DNA of 64,000 bases, from NCBI RefSeq assembly GCF_000243275.1, contig NZ_CM001437.1, forward strand, positions 400,312 to 464,311. The letters run 5' to 3'. How positions within the stretch are numbered: position 1 is the stretch's first letter; every line of letters starts with the position of its first letter. Under the pieces are notes generated by a model. The model had not been told where the DNA came from and ran no database searches. It saw only the letters and a program-made list of their open reading frames with translations. The position numbers and the translations under genes are program-made. Shown here piece by piece: positions 19,901 through 28,565 of the stretch. The DNA is from Myroides odoratus DSM 2801 (lineage in GTDB: Bacteria; Bacteroidota; Bacteroidia; Flavobacteriales; Flavobacteriaceae).

Positions 19901-20917
19901 CTATTTTTCGTTCTTTAGCATGTCTAGGTCATCTACGATTTTCGGTAGATTTCTAAAATGGCTATATGATTTTAAGAAATCCGTATGGCCAATAGCTGGT
20001 GATCCTTGAACAGCAATATTCGATTCTAAATTCTTTGTTACTCCTGATTGTGCTTGAATCTTAACATTGTCTCCAATTGTTAAGTGTCCAACAATCCCCA
20101 CTTGTCCGCCAATCATACAGTTTTTGCCAATTTTCGTTGATCCTGCTACTCCTGTTTGTGAAGCAATAACGGTATTTTCACCGATTTCAACGTTATGTGC
20201 AATTTGAATTTGATTGTCTAGTTTAACACCTTTACGGATAATGGTTGACCCCAATGTTGCGCGGTCAATTGTTGTTGCAGCACCAATTTCAACATTATCT
20301 TCAATGATAACATTTCCAATTTGTGGTACTTTACTGTAAGTTCCATCTCCATTTGGCGCAAAACCAAATCCATCTGATCCTACAATAGTTCCCGCATGAA
20401 GCGTACAACCCGACCCGATAATTGATTCGGAATAAATACGCACTCCTGCAAACAGCACAGTATTATCTCCAATTACTACATTATCTCCAATAAAAGTATT
20501 TGGATACACTTTTACATTGTTTCCAATTTTTGTATTTTTCCCTACATAACAAAAGCTCCCTAAATACAAATCTGTACCATACGTAGCCCCTTCTGAGATT
20601 ACGCTAGGTTGTTCAATTCCAGATTTCATTAATTTCACTTGGTTGTAATATTCCAAGAGTTTTGAGAAAGCTTTATATGCATCATCAACTTTAATTAATG
20701 TTGCTTCCACTTCATGCTCTGGTTCAAATGTTTTATTCACAATGACAACCGATGCCTGGGTGGTATAGATATAATGGACATACTTTGGATTGGCCAAAAA
20801 CGAAATAGAGCCTTTTGCCCCTTCTTCAATCTTAGCTAATGTAGATACCTCTACTTGAGGATTCCCAACTATTTCTCCTCCTAATACTGACGCTATTTGT
20901 TCTGCTGTTATTTTCAT
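19901..20917 (-). CDS. lpxD: UDP-3-O-(3-hydroxyacyl)glucosamine N-acyltransferase
   Basis: 338 residues from the ATG at 20917 ([18 protein letters not shown]); the GTG one codon earlier is less likely. Third step of lipid A synthesis. N-terminal uridine-binding domain, beta-helix repeats from about residue 100, catalytic histidine in [14 protein letters not shown], and a C-terminal helix ([21 protein letters not shown]). First gene of the lpxD, lpxC-fabZ, lpxA, efp, lpxD-like run. Confidence 0.95.
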   Translation of the reverse strand: MKITAEQIASVLGGEIVGNPQVEVSTLAKIEEGAKGSISFLANPKYVHYIYTTQASVVIVNKTFEPEHEVEATLIKVDDAYKAFSKLLEYYNQVKLMKSGIEQPSVISEGATYGTDLYLGSFCYVGKNTKIGNNVKVYPNTFIGDNVVIGDNTVLFAGVRIYSESIIGSGCTLHAGTIVGSDGFGFAPNGDGTYSKVPQIGNVIIEDNVEIGAATTIDRATLGSTIIRKGVKLDNQIQIAHNVEIGENTVIASQTGVAGSTKIGKNCMIGGQVGIVGHLTIGDNVKIQAQSGVTKNLESNIAVQGSPAIGHTDFLKSYSHFRNLPKIVDDLDMLKNEK

Positions 20918-20922
20918 CACCG

Positions 20923-20930
20923 CAAAAATA
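20923..20930 (-). promoter_or_regulatory. -7 box immediately before lpxD
   Basis: TATTTTTG on the minus strand ends only five bases before the lpxD ATG, so a transcript from it would be leaderless or nearly so. Read-through from the HD gene, whose stop is about 30 bases upstream, is the alternative. Confidence 0.4.
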
Positions 20931-20947
20931 TAAAATATAATTGAAAA

Positions 20948-22186
20948 TTAACTTTCAAAAACGCTTTTTGGATAACAAACGAAGTGCTTTGTCACTGGTT
21001 TGGTTAACGCTTTGAGATTTAATTGATCCGAAACGGATAAAACATCCGCAACTTGTCCATCTTTTCTCACAATCATAATCGGCTCCTTATCCTTGCTATA
21101 AGCCTGATTCCTAACCTTTCCTTTAAACACAAAGTAGTTCGCCCATTCTGCCGAAATTTTATTTTTGGTCTGAACGTCTTCTAAACGTTTTTTCAATTCT
21201 TCTTTAACTAATTTCTTGTCTTCTATAATTTCTATACGCAACAATTTTCGATTCACGATCATCTTACTCAACTGAGCCAAGACAAAATCGTCGTGAAACT
21301 GCCACGATTTTAATGCACTAACAATATCTGAATCATCTAACAAGGCAAATTGCTCTAAAGCAGTTTGTTCAAAATCCACAAACTCCCCCTTGTGTTCTAA
21401 GAAAAACAACAAGGCTGGACTGCCCCACAGTTTCACTCCTTTGCTGACTAATTCTTTGGCGCGTTTTAAAATGCGCACCAAAATTAATTCTGCACAAACA
21501 CTTGTTTTATGTAGGTAAGCTTGCCAATACATCAAACGGCGTCCAACTAAAAACATCTCTACAGAATAAACGCCTTTCTCCTCCACAACCAATCGGTCAT
21601 CCACAACATTAAGCATTTGAATCAACCGCTCGGAATTGATATCTCCCTCAGCAACGCCACTGTAAAAACTATCTCTCTTCAGATAATCCATACGATCCAT
21701 ATCCAACTGACTAGAAATCAATTGCAACATAAATTGACGATGGTATTCTCCTTTAAAAATCTGAATTGCCAAGTCGAGTTTTCCGTTAAATTCTTTATTT
21801 AATTGATGCATAAAATAAAGGGAAATCGCCTCGTGATGCACCCCTTCTACGATACTTTCTTCCATTGCATGCGAGAACGGACCATGTCCGATATCGTGCA
21901 ACAAAATAGCCACGTACAAAGCAGTTTCTTCTTCTTCAGAGATAGCGATATTTTTAAAACGGAGTACTTGTACAGCTTTTTGCATCAGATGCATACAGCC
22001 TAAAGCGTGATGAAAACGAGTATGATGTGCCCCTGGATAAACCAAATAAGACACTCCCATTTGAGAAATCCTTCTTAATCTTTGAAAATAAGGATGCTCG
22101 ATCAAATCATAAACGAATGAATTGGGAATAGAAATAAATCCATAAATTGGATCGTTCAGTATTTTTAATTTATTGCTTGTAATCAA
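20948..22186 (-). CDS. HD-domain phosphohydrolase (dNTPase/SAMHD1-like)
   Basis: 412 residues from a TTG at 22186 (then ITSNKLKILNDPIYGFI). Metal-binding HD signature: RFHHALGCMHL, LLHDIGHGPFSH and QLDMDRMDYLKRD. By family it hydrolyses nucleoside phosphates, possibly dNTPs. An ATG at 22246 would add 20 hydrophobic residues, but that stretch contains the hutH terminator and a perfect -7 box (22217-22224), so it is probably leader rather than protein. Conserved upstream of lpxD in flavobacteria as I recall. Substrate not provable from sequence. Confidence 0.82.
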   Translation of the reverse strand: MITSNKLKILNDPIYGFISIPNSFVYDLIEHPYFQRLRRISQMGVSYLVYPGAHHTRFHHALGCMHLMQKAVQVLRFKNIAISEEEETALYVAILLHDIGHGPFSHAMEESIVEGVHHEAISLYFMHQLNKEFNGKLDLAIQIFKGEYHRQFMLQLISSQLDMDRMDYLKRDSFYSGVAEGDINSERLIQMLNVVDDRLVVEEKGVYSVEMFLVGRRLMYWQAYLHKTSVCAELILVRILKRAKELVSKGVKLWGSPALLFFLEHKGEFVDFEQTALEQFALLDDSDIVSALKSWQFHDDFVLAQLSKMIVNRKLLRIEIIEDKKLVKEELKKRLEDVQTKNKISAEWANYFVFKGKVRNQAYSKDKEPIMIVRKDGQVADVLSVSDQLNLKALTKPVTKHFVCYPKSVFES

Positions 22187-22216
22187 CGATGATAAATTAT
22201 TTTGTAATACGTAAAA

Positions 22217-22224
22217 CAAAGATA
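22217..22224 (-). promoter_or_regulatory. -7 box of the HD-domain gene
   Basis: TATCTTTG on the minus strand. It lies inside the longer reading frame and argues for the TTG start at 22186, giving a leader of about 24 bases. Confidence 0.5.
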
Positions 22225-22234
22225 ACAATATAAT

Positions 22235-22275
22235 AAAAAGCCACATCTCTTTTTTAGAAAAAGATGCAGCTTTTA
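22235..22275 (-). terminator. hutH terminator
   Basis: Long imperfect stem AAAAGCTGCATC/GATGTGGCTTTT (two G-T pairs) with A and T runs, 27 bases past the hutH stop on the minus strand. Also overlaps the alternative upstream start of the HD gene. Confidence 0.75.
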
Positions 22276-22301
22276 TATAAACGGTTTTAAAAAAACCAAT
22301 A

Positions 22302-23804
22302 TTATTCTTCTAAATCGATTTGAAAGCTTCCTAAAAATGCAATTGTTTTTTCAATATCATAATGTAGAATACGATCTTCTGAAACAAAAGGCACCTCTTC
22401 GCGGTAAGACTTAATAAATGATTCGATAAATTCACTTGATTTAGCCGGACGTCTAAACTCTAATGCTTGTGCTGCATTGAATAACTCGATTGCCAAAATA
22501 CGCTCTAAGTTATCAATGATACGCAACGTTTTCGTAGCTCCATTTGCCCCCATACTCACGTGATCTTCTTGCCCATTACTTGAAACAATACTATCTGTAC
22601 TTGTAGGGTTTGCTAAATGTTTGTTTTGACTTACGATACTCGCAGCTGTATATTGAGGAATCATAAATCCTGAATTCAATCCTGGGTCAGACACCAAGAA
22701 AGCAGGTAATCCTCTCAATCCTGAAATCAACTGATACGTACGTCTTTCTGAAATATTTCCTAACTCAGCCAAAGCAATCCCCAAGAAATCAAAAGCCAAT
22801 GCTAAAGGTTGTCCATGGAAGTTTCCTCCAGACACCACCAAATCATCTTTATAGAATACATTAGGGTTATCTGTTACCGAGTTGATTTCGGTTTTAAATA
22901 CTTTACTCACATATTCAATAGCATCTTTTGATGCTCCGTGTACTTGTGGAATACATCTAAATGAATATGGATCTTGTACGTGTTCTTTATGACGCGCAAT
23001 CAATTCAGATCCTTCTAACACTTCATTAAAGAAAGAAGCTGTTTCAATTTGCCCACGGTGTGGTCTTACGTGGTGAATCAATTCATTAAACGGCTCGATT
23101 CTTCCATCAAAACCTTCTAAAGAAACTGCTCCAATTAAATCTGCCAAATAAGACATTTTTCTTGATTTAATCATCACGTAGCATCCATAAGCGCTCATGA
23201 ACTGCGTTCCATTAAGCAAAGCCAATCCTTCTTTTGATTTCAGCTGAATAGGCTCCCATCCCATTTTCTCCAACACTTTACTCGCCGGTTGTCTGAATCC
23301 TTCATACACTACTTCTCCTTCACCAATCAAAGGCAACGTCAAATGTGCCAAAGGCGCCAAATCTCCTGATGCTCCTAAAGATCCCTGTGTATAAACAACA
23401 GGTAAAATATCGTGGTTAAAGAAATCTACTAAGCGTTCTACCGTTTCTAATTGAACTCCCGAATTACCATAGCTCAACGATTTAACTTTCAACAACAACA
23501 TAATTTTTACAATCTCATTTGGCACAATTTCACCTGTACCACAAGCATGAGATTTCATTAAGTTCTCTTGTAATTTCGTTAAATCACTATCGTTGATCTT
23601 TACATCACATAACGATCCAAATCCGGTATTGATTCCATAGATTGGATCTTTTTGCGTTTCCATTTTATTGTCCAGATAGGCACGACAATTTACAATATTT
23701 GCACGCGCTTCTTCTGAGATATCCAACTTTTGGTCTTGGGTGATAATCTCATTTAATTTTTCAATTGTAAATACATCTGAACTTATATAATGTACTGTTT
23801 CCAT
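22302..23804 (-). CDS. hutH: histidine ammonia-lyase
   Basis: 500 residues, standard length. Deaminates histidine to urocanate. The self-forming MIO cofactor motif is GSLGASGDLAPLAHL (Ala-Ser-Gly near 150). Other conserved parts: YGINTGFGSL and SSNGQEDHVSMG. It is 28 bases downstream of yaaA on the same strand. No hutU, hutI or hutG is nearby, so either the rest of the pathway is elsewhere or the enzyme acts on another aromatic amino acid; the active-site histidine selectivity was not tested. Confidence 0.92.
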   Translation of the reverse strand: METVHYISSDVFTIEKLNEIITQDQKLDISEEARANIVNCRAYLDNKMETQKDPIYGINTGFGSLCDVKINDSDLTKLQENLMKSHACGTGEIVPNEIVKIMLLLKVKSLSYGNSGVQLETVERLVDFFNHDILPVVYTQGSLGASGDLAPLAHLTLPLIGEGEVVYEGFRQPASKVLEKMGWEPIQLKSKEGLALLNGTQFMSAYGCYVMIKSRKMSYLADLIGAVSLEGFDGRIEPFNELIHHVRPHRGQIETASFFNEVLEGSELIARHKEHVQDPYSFRCIPQVHGASKDAIEYVSKVFKTEINSVTDNPNVFYKDDLVVSGGNFHGQPLALAFDFLGIALAELGNISERRTYQLISGLRGLPAFLVSDPGLNSGFMIPQYTAASIVSQNKHLANPTSTDSIVSSNGQEDHVSMGANGATKTLRIIDNLERILAIELFNAAQALEFRRPAKSSEFIESFIKSYREEVPFVSEDRILHYDIEKTIAFLGSFQIDLEE

Positions 23805-23832
23805 AATTTTATTGGCTCTATTCTTTTATTTA

Positions 23833-24600
23833 TTATCTTGTAAATATCAAATTATTTGCTGTAGATTCACTTTCACTCCATGCATATCCATCTAAGTTAA
23901 ATCGCTTCAATCCCTCTACATCTTGAATATTGTGATCAATAATGTAACGCACCATCATCCCCCTTGCTTTTTTTGCGTAAAAGCTAATTGTTTTTAGCTT
24001 TCCATCTCTCAACTCTTTAAATTCAGGAACTACAATAGGCGCTTTGAGTTTCTTTTGATCAATAGCGCTAAAATATTCGTTACTAGCTAAATTAACCAAT
24101 ACTTCTCCTTCCTCCATCTCCTTATTTAAGTAATCTACGATGATCGGTTTCCAAAATGCAGGTAGATTCGCTTTATCGCCAATTGGCATTTTAGTTCCCA
24201 TTTCCAAACGATACGGTTCGATTTCATCCAATGGACGTAAAATCCCATATAATCCAGACAAGATGCGCAAGCTATTTTGCAAGCGTTCTATTTTATCTTC
24301 AGACAGCGTATAAGCATCTAATCCAACATACACATCTCCGCTAAATGCATATACTGCTTGTCTAAAATCAGCTTCGTTCTTTTTATTCTTCTTGTAATTT
24401 CGCTCTTGATTTCTCTGCCAATTCAGCTCCGCTAAATTAGAGGAGATTTTCATCAACTCCATCAATTCAACTGGTGTTTTTTCTTTCAAAACCCCATTGA
24501 TTATTTTACTTTCTTTCACAAACAAAGGCTCTGTAGTAGCTGTAAAAGGCACTTTTGTATTATAATCCAAGCTCTTAGCAGGCGACACAACTATCTTCAT
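23833..24600 (-). CDS. yaaA: peroxide stress protein YaaA (DUF328/UPF0246)
   Basis: 255 residues with family signatures VVSPAKSLDYNT at the N terminus, AVYAFSGDVYVGLDA, LRILSGLYGILRPLDEIEPYRLEMG, and FYAKKARGMMVRYIID. In E. coli YaaA limits iron-driven DNA damage under peroxide. It lies between the DUF457 gene and hutH with gaps of 28-33 bases. Confidence 0.93.
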   Translation of the reverse strand: MKIVVSPAKSLDYNTKVPFTATTEPLFVKESKIINGVLKEKTPVELMELMKISSNLAELNWQRNQERNYKKNKKNEADFRQAVYAFSGDVYVGLDAYTLSEDKIERLQNSLRILSGLYGILRPLDEIEPYRLEMGTKMPIGDKANLPAFWKPIIVDYLNKEMEEGEVLVNLASNEYFSAIDQKKLKAPIVVPEFKELRDGKLKTISFYAKKARGMMVRYIIDHNIQDVEGLKRFNLDGYAWSESESTANNLIFTR

Positions 24601-24633
24601 CTTATTTTTTTTTCAAATATAGCCATTCTTCCT

Positions 24634-25647
24634 TTAATCTTCTTTCAATCCAAAAATCTTTCGTCCAATAGATTTCAACAATTTAATTCCATCTCCCCTA
24701 TCTTTTTTCACTTCCTTCACATTCAATTCTCCTTTTTCATCAATGTAGAATTTGTAGCTAAATGCAAACTGCACATCTCCCTCCTGCTCTCGCAAGACAC
24801 CAAAGCGCAAATCGTTGAAGTATATTTCATTATTCACTTCAGAAAACGTATAATACCCCTCTGAAAGTTTAACTAGACGATTAATAAGGCTGTGTTTTTC
24901 CAAACTCCCTATCACCTCTCTATTTTTTGGGTACGTTTTAAATTCGACAGGCTCTGGACTAAAGAAGGAATACGTTCCGATCAAGAAAGCATCATCCGTC
25001 TCTACAATAGCAGTCCACAGAATGGTATTCATGATTGTAGGTTTAACCGACATGGATTTATAAGCAATATGTTGCTGATCCAAAGCCCCTGTAAAACTAT
25101 AAAAAGCAACAGCCTTGAGTAAAAGCGTCAGCACTAAGTATGCGCTACTGACATACAACCCCAATCGATTGAAGTACAAACGTCGTTTCATATCAGTTTT
25201 TTCCCTCATGGATTTAATAAGGAAAAATAGAAACGGCAAGGTATAGAGTGGATCAATCACAAAGATTGATTTAAAAGCGAAGGAATAATCTAGTGGCCAT
25301 AACACGCGTGTCCCCCAAGTGGTAAAGACATCCAATGCGGCATGGGTGAAAAATCCCCAAAAGAAGAGCCAAACCCCTTCTTCATAGGTTACTCCTTTTT
25401 TCTTTTCAAGCCAGTATAGCAAGAAACCAAAAAGGAATGCGCCAAAAATGGCAAATAGTATTGAATGCGTGATACCACGATGGAATTCTAATGCACTTAA
25501 CGGATCAGTAAAAAAAGTAGCAAGAACATCTAAATCAGGAATAGTACCAGCTATTGCCCCATATAAGACGGCTTTATTTTTTAGCTTCTCCCCCAATAGC
25601 GCGTTTCCGACAGCACCACCTAAAACAATTTGAGTAAACGAATCCAT
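24634..25647 (-). CDS. DUF457/YdjM-family membrane-bound metal-dependent hydrolase
   Basis: 337 residues. The N-terminal 165 residues hold four to five membrane helices and the metal-binding motifs GTIPDLDVL, HRGITHS and HAALDVFTTWGT. The C-terminal part is soluble. Likely an inner-membrane hydrolase of unknown substrate. First gene of an apparent operon with yaaA and hutH. Confidence 0.85.
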   Translation of the reverse strand: MDSFTQIVLGGAVGNALLGEKLKNKAVLYGAIAGTIPDLDVLATFFTDPLSALEFHRGITHSILFAIFGAFLFGFLLYWLEKKKGVTYEEGVWLFFWGFFTHAALDVFTTWGTRVLWPLDYSFAFKSIFVIDPLYTLPFLFFLIKSMREKTDMKRRLYFNRLGLYVSSAYLVLTLLLKAVAFYSFTGALDQQHIAYKSMSVKPTIMNTILWTAIVETDDAFLIGTYSFFSPEPVEFKTYPKNREVIGSLEKHSLINRLVKLSEGYYTFSEVNNEIYFNDLRFGVLREQEGDVQFAFSYKFYIDEKGELNVKEVKKDRGDGIKLLKSIGRKIFGLKED

Positions 25648-25675
25648 TTTTATTCTGTATAAAAAACGAATATAA

Positions 25676-25703
25676 AAAAAAACTGCACAAGGGCAGTTTT
25701 TTA
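25676..25703 (-). terminator. terminator after the Lrp-family gene
   Basis: Stem AAAACTGC/GCAGTTTT, loop ACAAGG, T run on the minus strand; 26 bases past the stop of the Lrp gene. Confidence 0.8.
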
Positions 25704-25728
25704 TTCATTTACTTTTTTAAAAAATTGA

Positions 25729-26208
25729 CTACAATTCTTTAAAAATTGTATGCATTAATCGTTTTTTGTCGTTGATACTTTCTTCTAAAGAAATCATTGA
25801 CTCTGTTCTGTACACTCCATCGATATCATCAATCATGTAGATAACTTCTTTTGCGTGACGTGTGTTTTTCGCTCTAATTTTGCAGAACACGTTGAATTTA
25901 CCAGTAGTTACGTGAGCAACTGTCACATATGGAATTTCATTGATACGTTCTAAAACAAATTTAGTTTGTGAAGTATTATGTAAAAATATTCCGATATAAG
26001 CAATAAATGCATATCCTAATTTTTCATAATCAAGCGTCAACGAAGACCCCTGGATAATACCAGCATCTTCCATTTTTTTCACACGTACGTGAACTGTACC
26101 TGCTGAAATTAATAATTTCTTAGCGATATCTGTAAAAGGCACTCTCGTATTATCAATCAGCATATCTAAAATCTGGTGATCGATTTCATCTAAACGAAAC
26201 TTACTCAT
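25729..26208 (-). CDS. Lrp/AsnC family transcriptional regulator
   Basis: 159 residues. N-terminal winged helix-turn-helix (LDEIDHQILDMLIDNTRVPF, then IAKKLLISAGTVHVRVKKME) and C-terminal RAM ligand-binding domain (AYIGIFLHNTSQTKFVLERI). Binds amino acids and regulates metabolism globally or locally. It follows the M14 carboxypeptidase by 35 bases on the same strand, so the two may be one transcript; a peptide-derived amino acid signal is a reasonable guess. Confidence 0.93.
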   Translation of the reverse strand: MSKFRLDEIDHQILDMLIDNTRVPFTDIAKKLLISAGTVHVRVKKMEDAGIIQGSSLTLDYEKLGYAFIAYIGIFLHNTSQTKFVLERINEIPYVTVAHVTTGKFNVFCKIRAKNTRHAKEVIYMIDDIDGVYRTESMISLEESINDKKRLMHTIFKEL

Positions 26209-26243
26209 AAATCAATTATTTATGTTAATTCTAAATCTATATT

Positions 26244-27401
26244 TCAGTACAATAATAATAAATAATTAACCTCTTCGACTGATAACGCTATAACATCCTC
26301 AAAATTTTGGTCTAAAATATCGTGTGGGTTCTCAAGGAAAGATTTCAAGATGCAATCTTTTTCTATTAATGTATGCACAAATTTACTCTCTTTTTTATCA
26401 ATACCCACAATAATAGGACAAAATTTAACACTTCCATCCGTTAATACCTCTTTATATTGAATTTTCACTATAATTTTTCTTTGTGAAGATGGGATTATTA
26501 CACTTCTCAATTCTACGTCACAAAAGCTCTTTGTATTCTCAGGGAGTGAAAAGTAAACTTCAGGAGAATAGGCTTCATATCCATTAGTATGAGCCAGTAC
26601 ATCCAATACACGCAACAAACTTGCACAGACTAAGGTTCTGGTATTTTCACGCTGGTAATCATTCGCCCAATGACCTGCCTCTATTAATATAGTAGGAATC
26701 CCCATTGCTTGCGCATAATCTCCAATACAATTTAAATTAAAACCATCATCAAAGCGTCCCACATGTCCAGGAGCCATTTCTTGTGCGATTTCATTCATCG
26801 CTACAATTAATTGTACCGCCTTTTTTCGGGTTGCATTCATCTCTCTTTCGGCATTAAAAGCGGGCGCTAAAAATGATATTGCAGCCGATTTTCCAGTATC
26901 CCCTACACCAAAAATACTGCGTTGATCATGTAAATTAAATGCAAAATCGGGTTGTATGTTCTCCAATAATTGTCGCAATAATTTACTTTCGGGCTGACTT
27001 AATTCAACCGAATCTCGATTTAAATCGACCTGATTTGCGTTTACTCGTGTATAATAAAACGCCCCATCCGGATTTAAAATTGGAACAATTGTAAGGGTAA
27101 ATTGCTCCGCCCATTTTGCAATTTGTTCTTCTTTAGATTCGTTTAAATAATGAAGTAAATCCAACACCGCTTTTGTTGTTGTCGATTCATTTCCATGCAT
27201 CTGTGACCACATCAAAATTTTCGTTTTTCCTTGACCAAACTGCACGGTATGAATCGATCTATTTTCAACTGATTTCCCAATCACACCAACCTTAAAGTAA
27301 TGGTTTAAGTGAGATAAGAAATCCTCCACCTTTTCATTGGTTATATATCGTCCTGAAATTGTTGGCACTTTATACGCGCTGGCTTTCTGTTGTTCGTTCA
27401 T
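26244..27401 (-). CDS. M14-family zinc carboxypeptidase
   Basis: 385 residues. Zinc ligands HGNE (MHGNESTTTKAVLDLLHYLN, His near 69) and a later FNLHDQRSIFGVG; substrate-binding VDLNRDSVELSQPES. ILIEAGHWANDY holds a possible catalytic glutamate. No signal peptide, so probably cytoplasmic. C-terminal domain of about 110 residues has no recognised fold. ATG at 27401. Its promoter region carries two TTACA-AA-TGTAA sites shared with the divergent HTH regulator, which suggests control by that regulator. Confidence 0.85.
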   Translation of the reverse strand: MNEQQKASAYKVPTISGRYITNEKVEDFLSHLNHYFKVGVIGKSVENRSIHTVQFGQGKTKILMWSQMHGNESTTTKAVLDLLHYLNESKEEQIAKWAEQFTLTIVPILNPDGAFYYTRVNANQVDLNRDSVELSQPESKLLRQLLENIQPDFAFNLHDQRSIFGVGDTGKSAAISFLAPAFNAEREMNATRKKAVQLIVAMNEIAQEMAPGHVGRFDDGFNLNCIGDYAQAMGIPTILIEAGHWANDYQRENTRTLVCASLLRVLDVLAHTNGYEAYSPEVYFSLPENTKSFCDVELRSVIIPSSQRKIIVKIQYKEVLTDGSVKFCPIIVGIDKKESKFVHTLIEKDCILKSFLENPHDILDQNFEDVIALSVEEVNYLLLLY

Positions 27402-27422
27402 TGTCTCAATCTGTTTACAATA

Positions 27423-27459
27423 TTACAAATGTAAACATTTCATTTTTTACAAATGTAAA
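27423..27459 (-). promoter_or_regulatory. two operator palindromes over the carboxypeptidase promoter
   Basis: TTACA-AA-TGTAA at 27423-27434 and TTTACA-AA-TGTAAA at 27446-27459, both perfect palindromic arms. Read on the minus strand each contains TACATTTG, the Bacteroidota -7 box (27426-27433 and 27450-27457). The nearer one would start transcription about 20 bases before the ATG at 27401. The TTTG of the farther one sits 16 bases upstream and could act as the -33 element, a rather short spacing. Confidence 0.65.
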
Positions 27460-27479
27460 CATTGTTTTGCTTTTTGTAT

Positions 27480-27702
27480 TTTACATTTGTCAACAATTAC
27501 ACCCTTCTCTTTTCCAATGAATACTCTAAGATTTTACAATTCTATTTTAAAACTTATTTTTAATTTAAATTCAAGTAGTTATATGATGTTACTTAAACTA
27601 AAAATACAATACATCTAGCACATATTTCACTTGTATACATTTGTTAATTCATTATTTTTATTACATTTGTAAACTATTTAACTTAAAAATATACATTTGT
27701 AT
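27480..27702 (+). promoter_or_regulatory. four operator palindromes over the HTH regulator promoter
   Basis: TTTACA-TT-TGTCAA (27480-27493), TATACA-TT-TGTTAA (27634-27647), TTACA-TT-TGTAA (27661-27672) and ATACA-TT-TGTAT (27691-27702). All carry TACATTTG on the plus strand. The third is a good -7 box (27662-27669): the TTTG of the second (27640-27643) lies 18 bases upstream as a -33 element. The fourth ends two bases before the ATG at 27705. This layout fits autorepression. The central part, 27494-27633, is plain AT-rich sequence. Confidence 0.65.
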
Positions 27703-27704
27703 TC

Positions 27705-28139
27705 ATGGAGAATTTTGTAAACAGACTGGAATTTTTATTAGAGCATTTTGAGCTCTCTGCCTCTGCTTTTGCGGATAAAATAGGTGTTCAACGTTCAAGT
27801 TTATCTCATATTTTATCTGGAAGAAATAAGGCAAGTTTGGATTTTATTTTAAAAATAAACGACACTTTTCCAGAGCTAAATCTCGAGTGGTTGATTAAGG
27901 GAATTGGCTCTTTTTCTGGTGAAAAAAAACAAGGTGATTTAGGTACTCCTCCTGTCGATTTATTTTCTTCAACAAGTAAAATTGAGCCGTCAAACACTAC
28001 ACTTCCATCCGCTCCTTTGGAGGGTAAAAAAGAGGTCCTAACCCCCAAACCTATTCCTGATTTTTTGACTTCCGCAGACATGGAACAAATCGTTGTTTTT
28101 TATAAAGACGGAACTTTTACCACCTATAAGCCTAGATAA
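27705..28139 (+). CDS. small helix-turn-helix transcriptional regulator
   Basis: 144 residues. The N-terminal Xre/Cro-like HTH (residues about 8-65) reads SASAFADKIGVQRSSLSHIL, then GRNKASLDFILKI. The C-terminal half (SFSGEKKQGDLGTPPVDLF onward) is polar and probably disordered, ending in a short strand (DMEQIVVFYKDGTFTTYKPR). No sensor or LexA-like protease domain. Because the six palindromes flank its own promoter and the carboxypeptidase promoter, it is probably their repressor (inference). Such regulators are common in Flavobacteriaceae. Confidence 0.85.
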   Translation: MENFVNRLEFLLEHFELSASAFADKIGVQRSSLSHILSGRNKASLDFILKINDTFPELNLEWLIKGIGSFSGEKKQGDLGTPPVDLFSSTSKIEPSNTTLPSAPLEGKKEVLTPKPIPDFLTSADMEQIVVFYKDGTFTTYKPR

Positions 28140-28565
28140 AAACAAAATACAAGACTAATCTATTATTTAGTGTAATCTAAATAATTTAAATCTGATTTTA
28201 TTAAAATATAAAAAGTATAATCTAAAAATAATTAACCCATGAAGGTAATTTTTTTTTGATGGTGAATTTCATTTTTATTCTCTCCTCTTCTTCACTACTT
28301 TTTTCAGTTGATTTTTCTTTTGAAACATCTTCGAGCGAAGTTCGTATCAACTTCAGAAAAACAGCTACCGATACGAAGCAAACTACTTTTTGATTCAAAC
28401 GGAAGTAAAAGAAAAAATAGCCCTTACTCTTCCGCTTCACTTTTAGCTCTTGTTGATTTATTTTCTTTTCCCGCTACTTCAGTGAACAATTTGTTTGCTT
28501 GAGTTATATTTAATCCTTCTTGAAAAAGAAAAAAGAATAGTATTGTTCCTTTAAGTTTTAATTGA
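28140..28565. other. spacer, no confident gene
   Basis: 426 bases. Short frames exist on both strands (28308-28502 plus, 28222-28440 minus), but they overlap each other and show only Lys/Glu/Ser-rich low-complexity text. The minus strand from about 28560 to 28425 also reads like a protein tail (ANKLFTEVAGKENKSTRAKS) without any start. It may be a gene remnant. Confidence 0.4.

Noticed and set aside
22187..22246. N-terminal membrane segment for the HD-domain protein from an ATG at 22246
   Set aside because: The 20 extra residues translate the hutH terminator and a perfect -7 box; the family normally starts just before KLKILNDPIYGFI.
28222..28502. Small genes on either strand between the HTH regulator and the CNNM gene
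   Set aside because: Overlapping short frames of Lys/Glu/Ser-rich low-complexity text, no promoter, no recognisable family.
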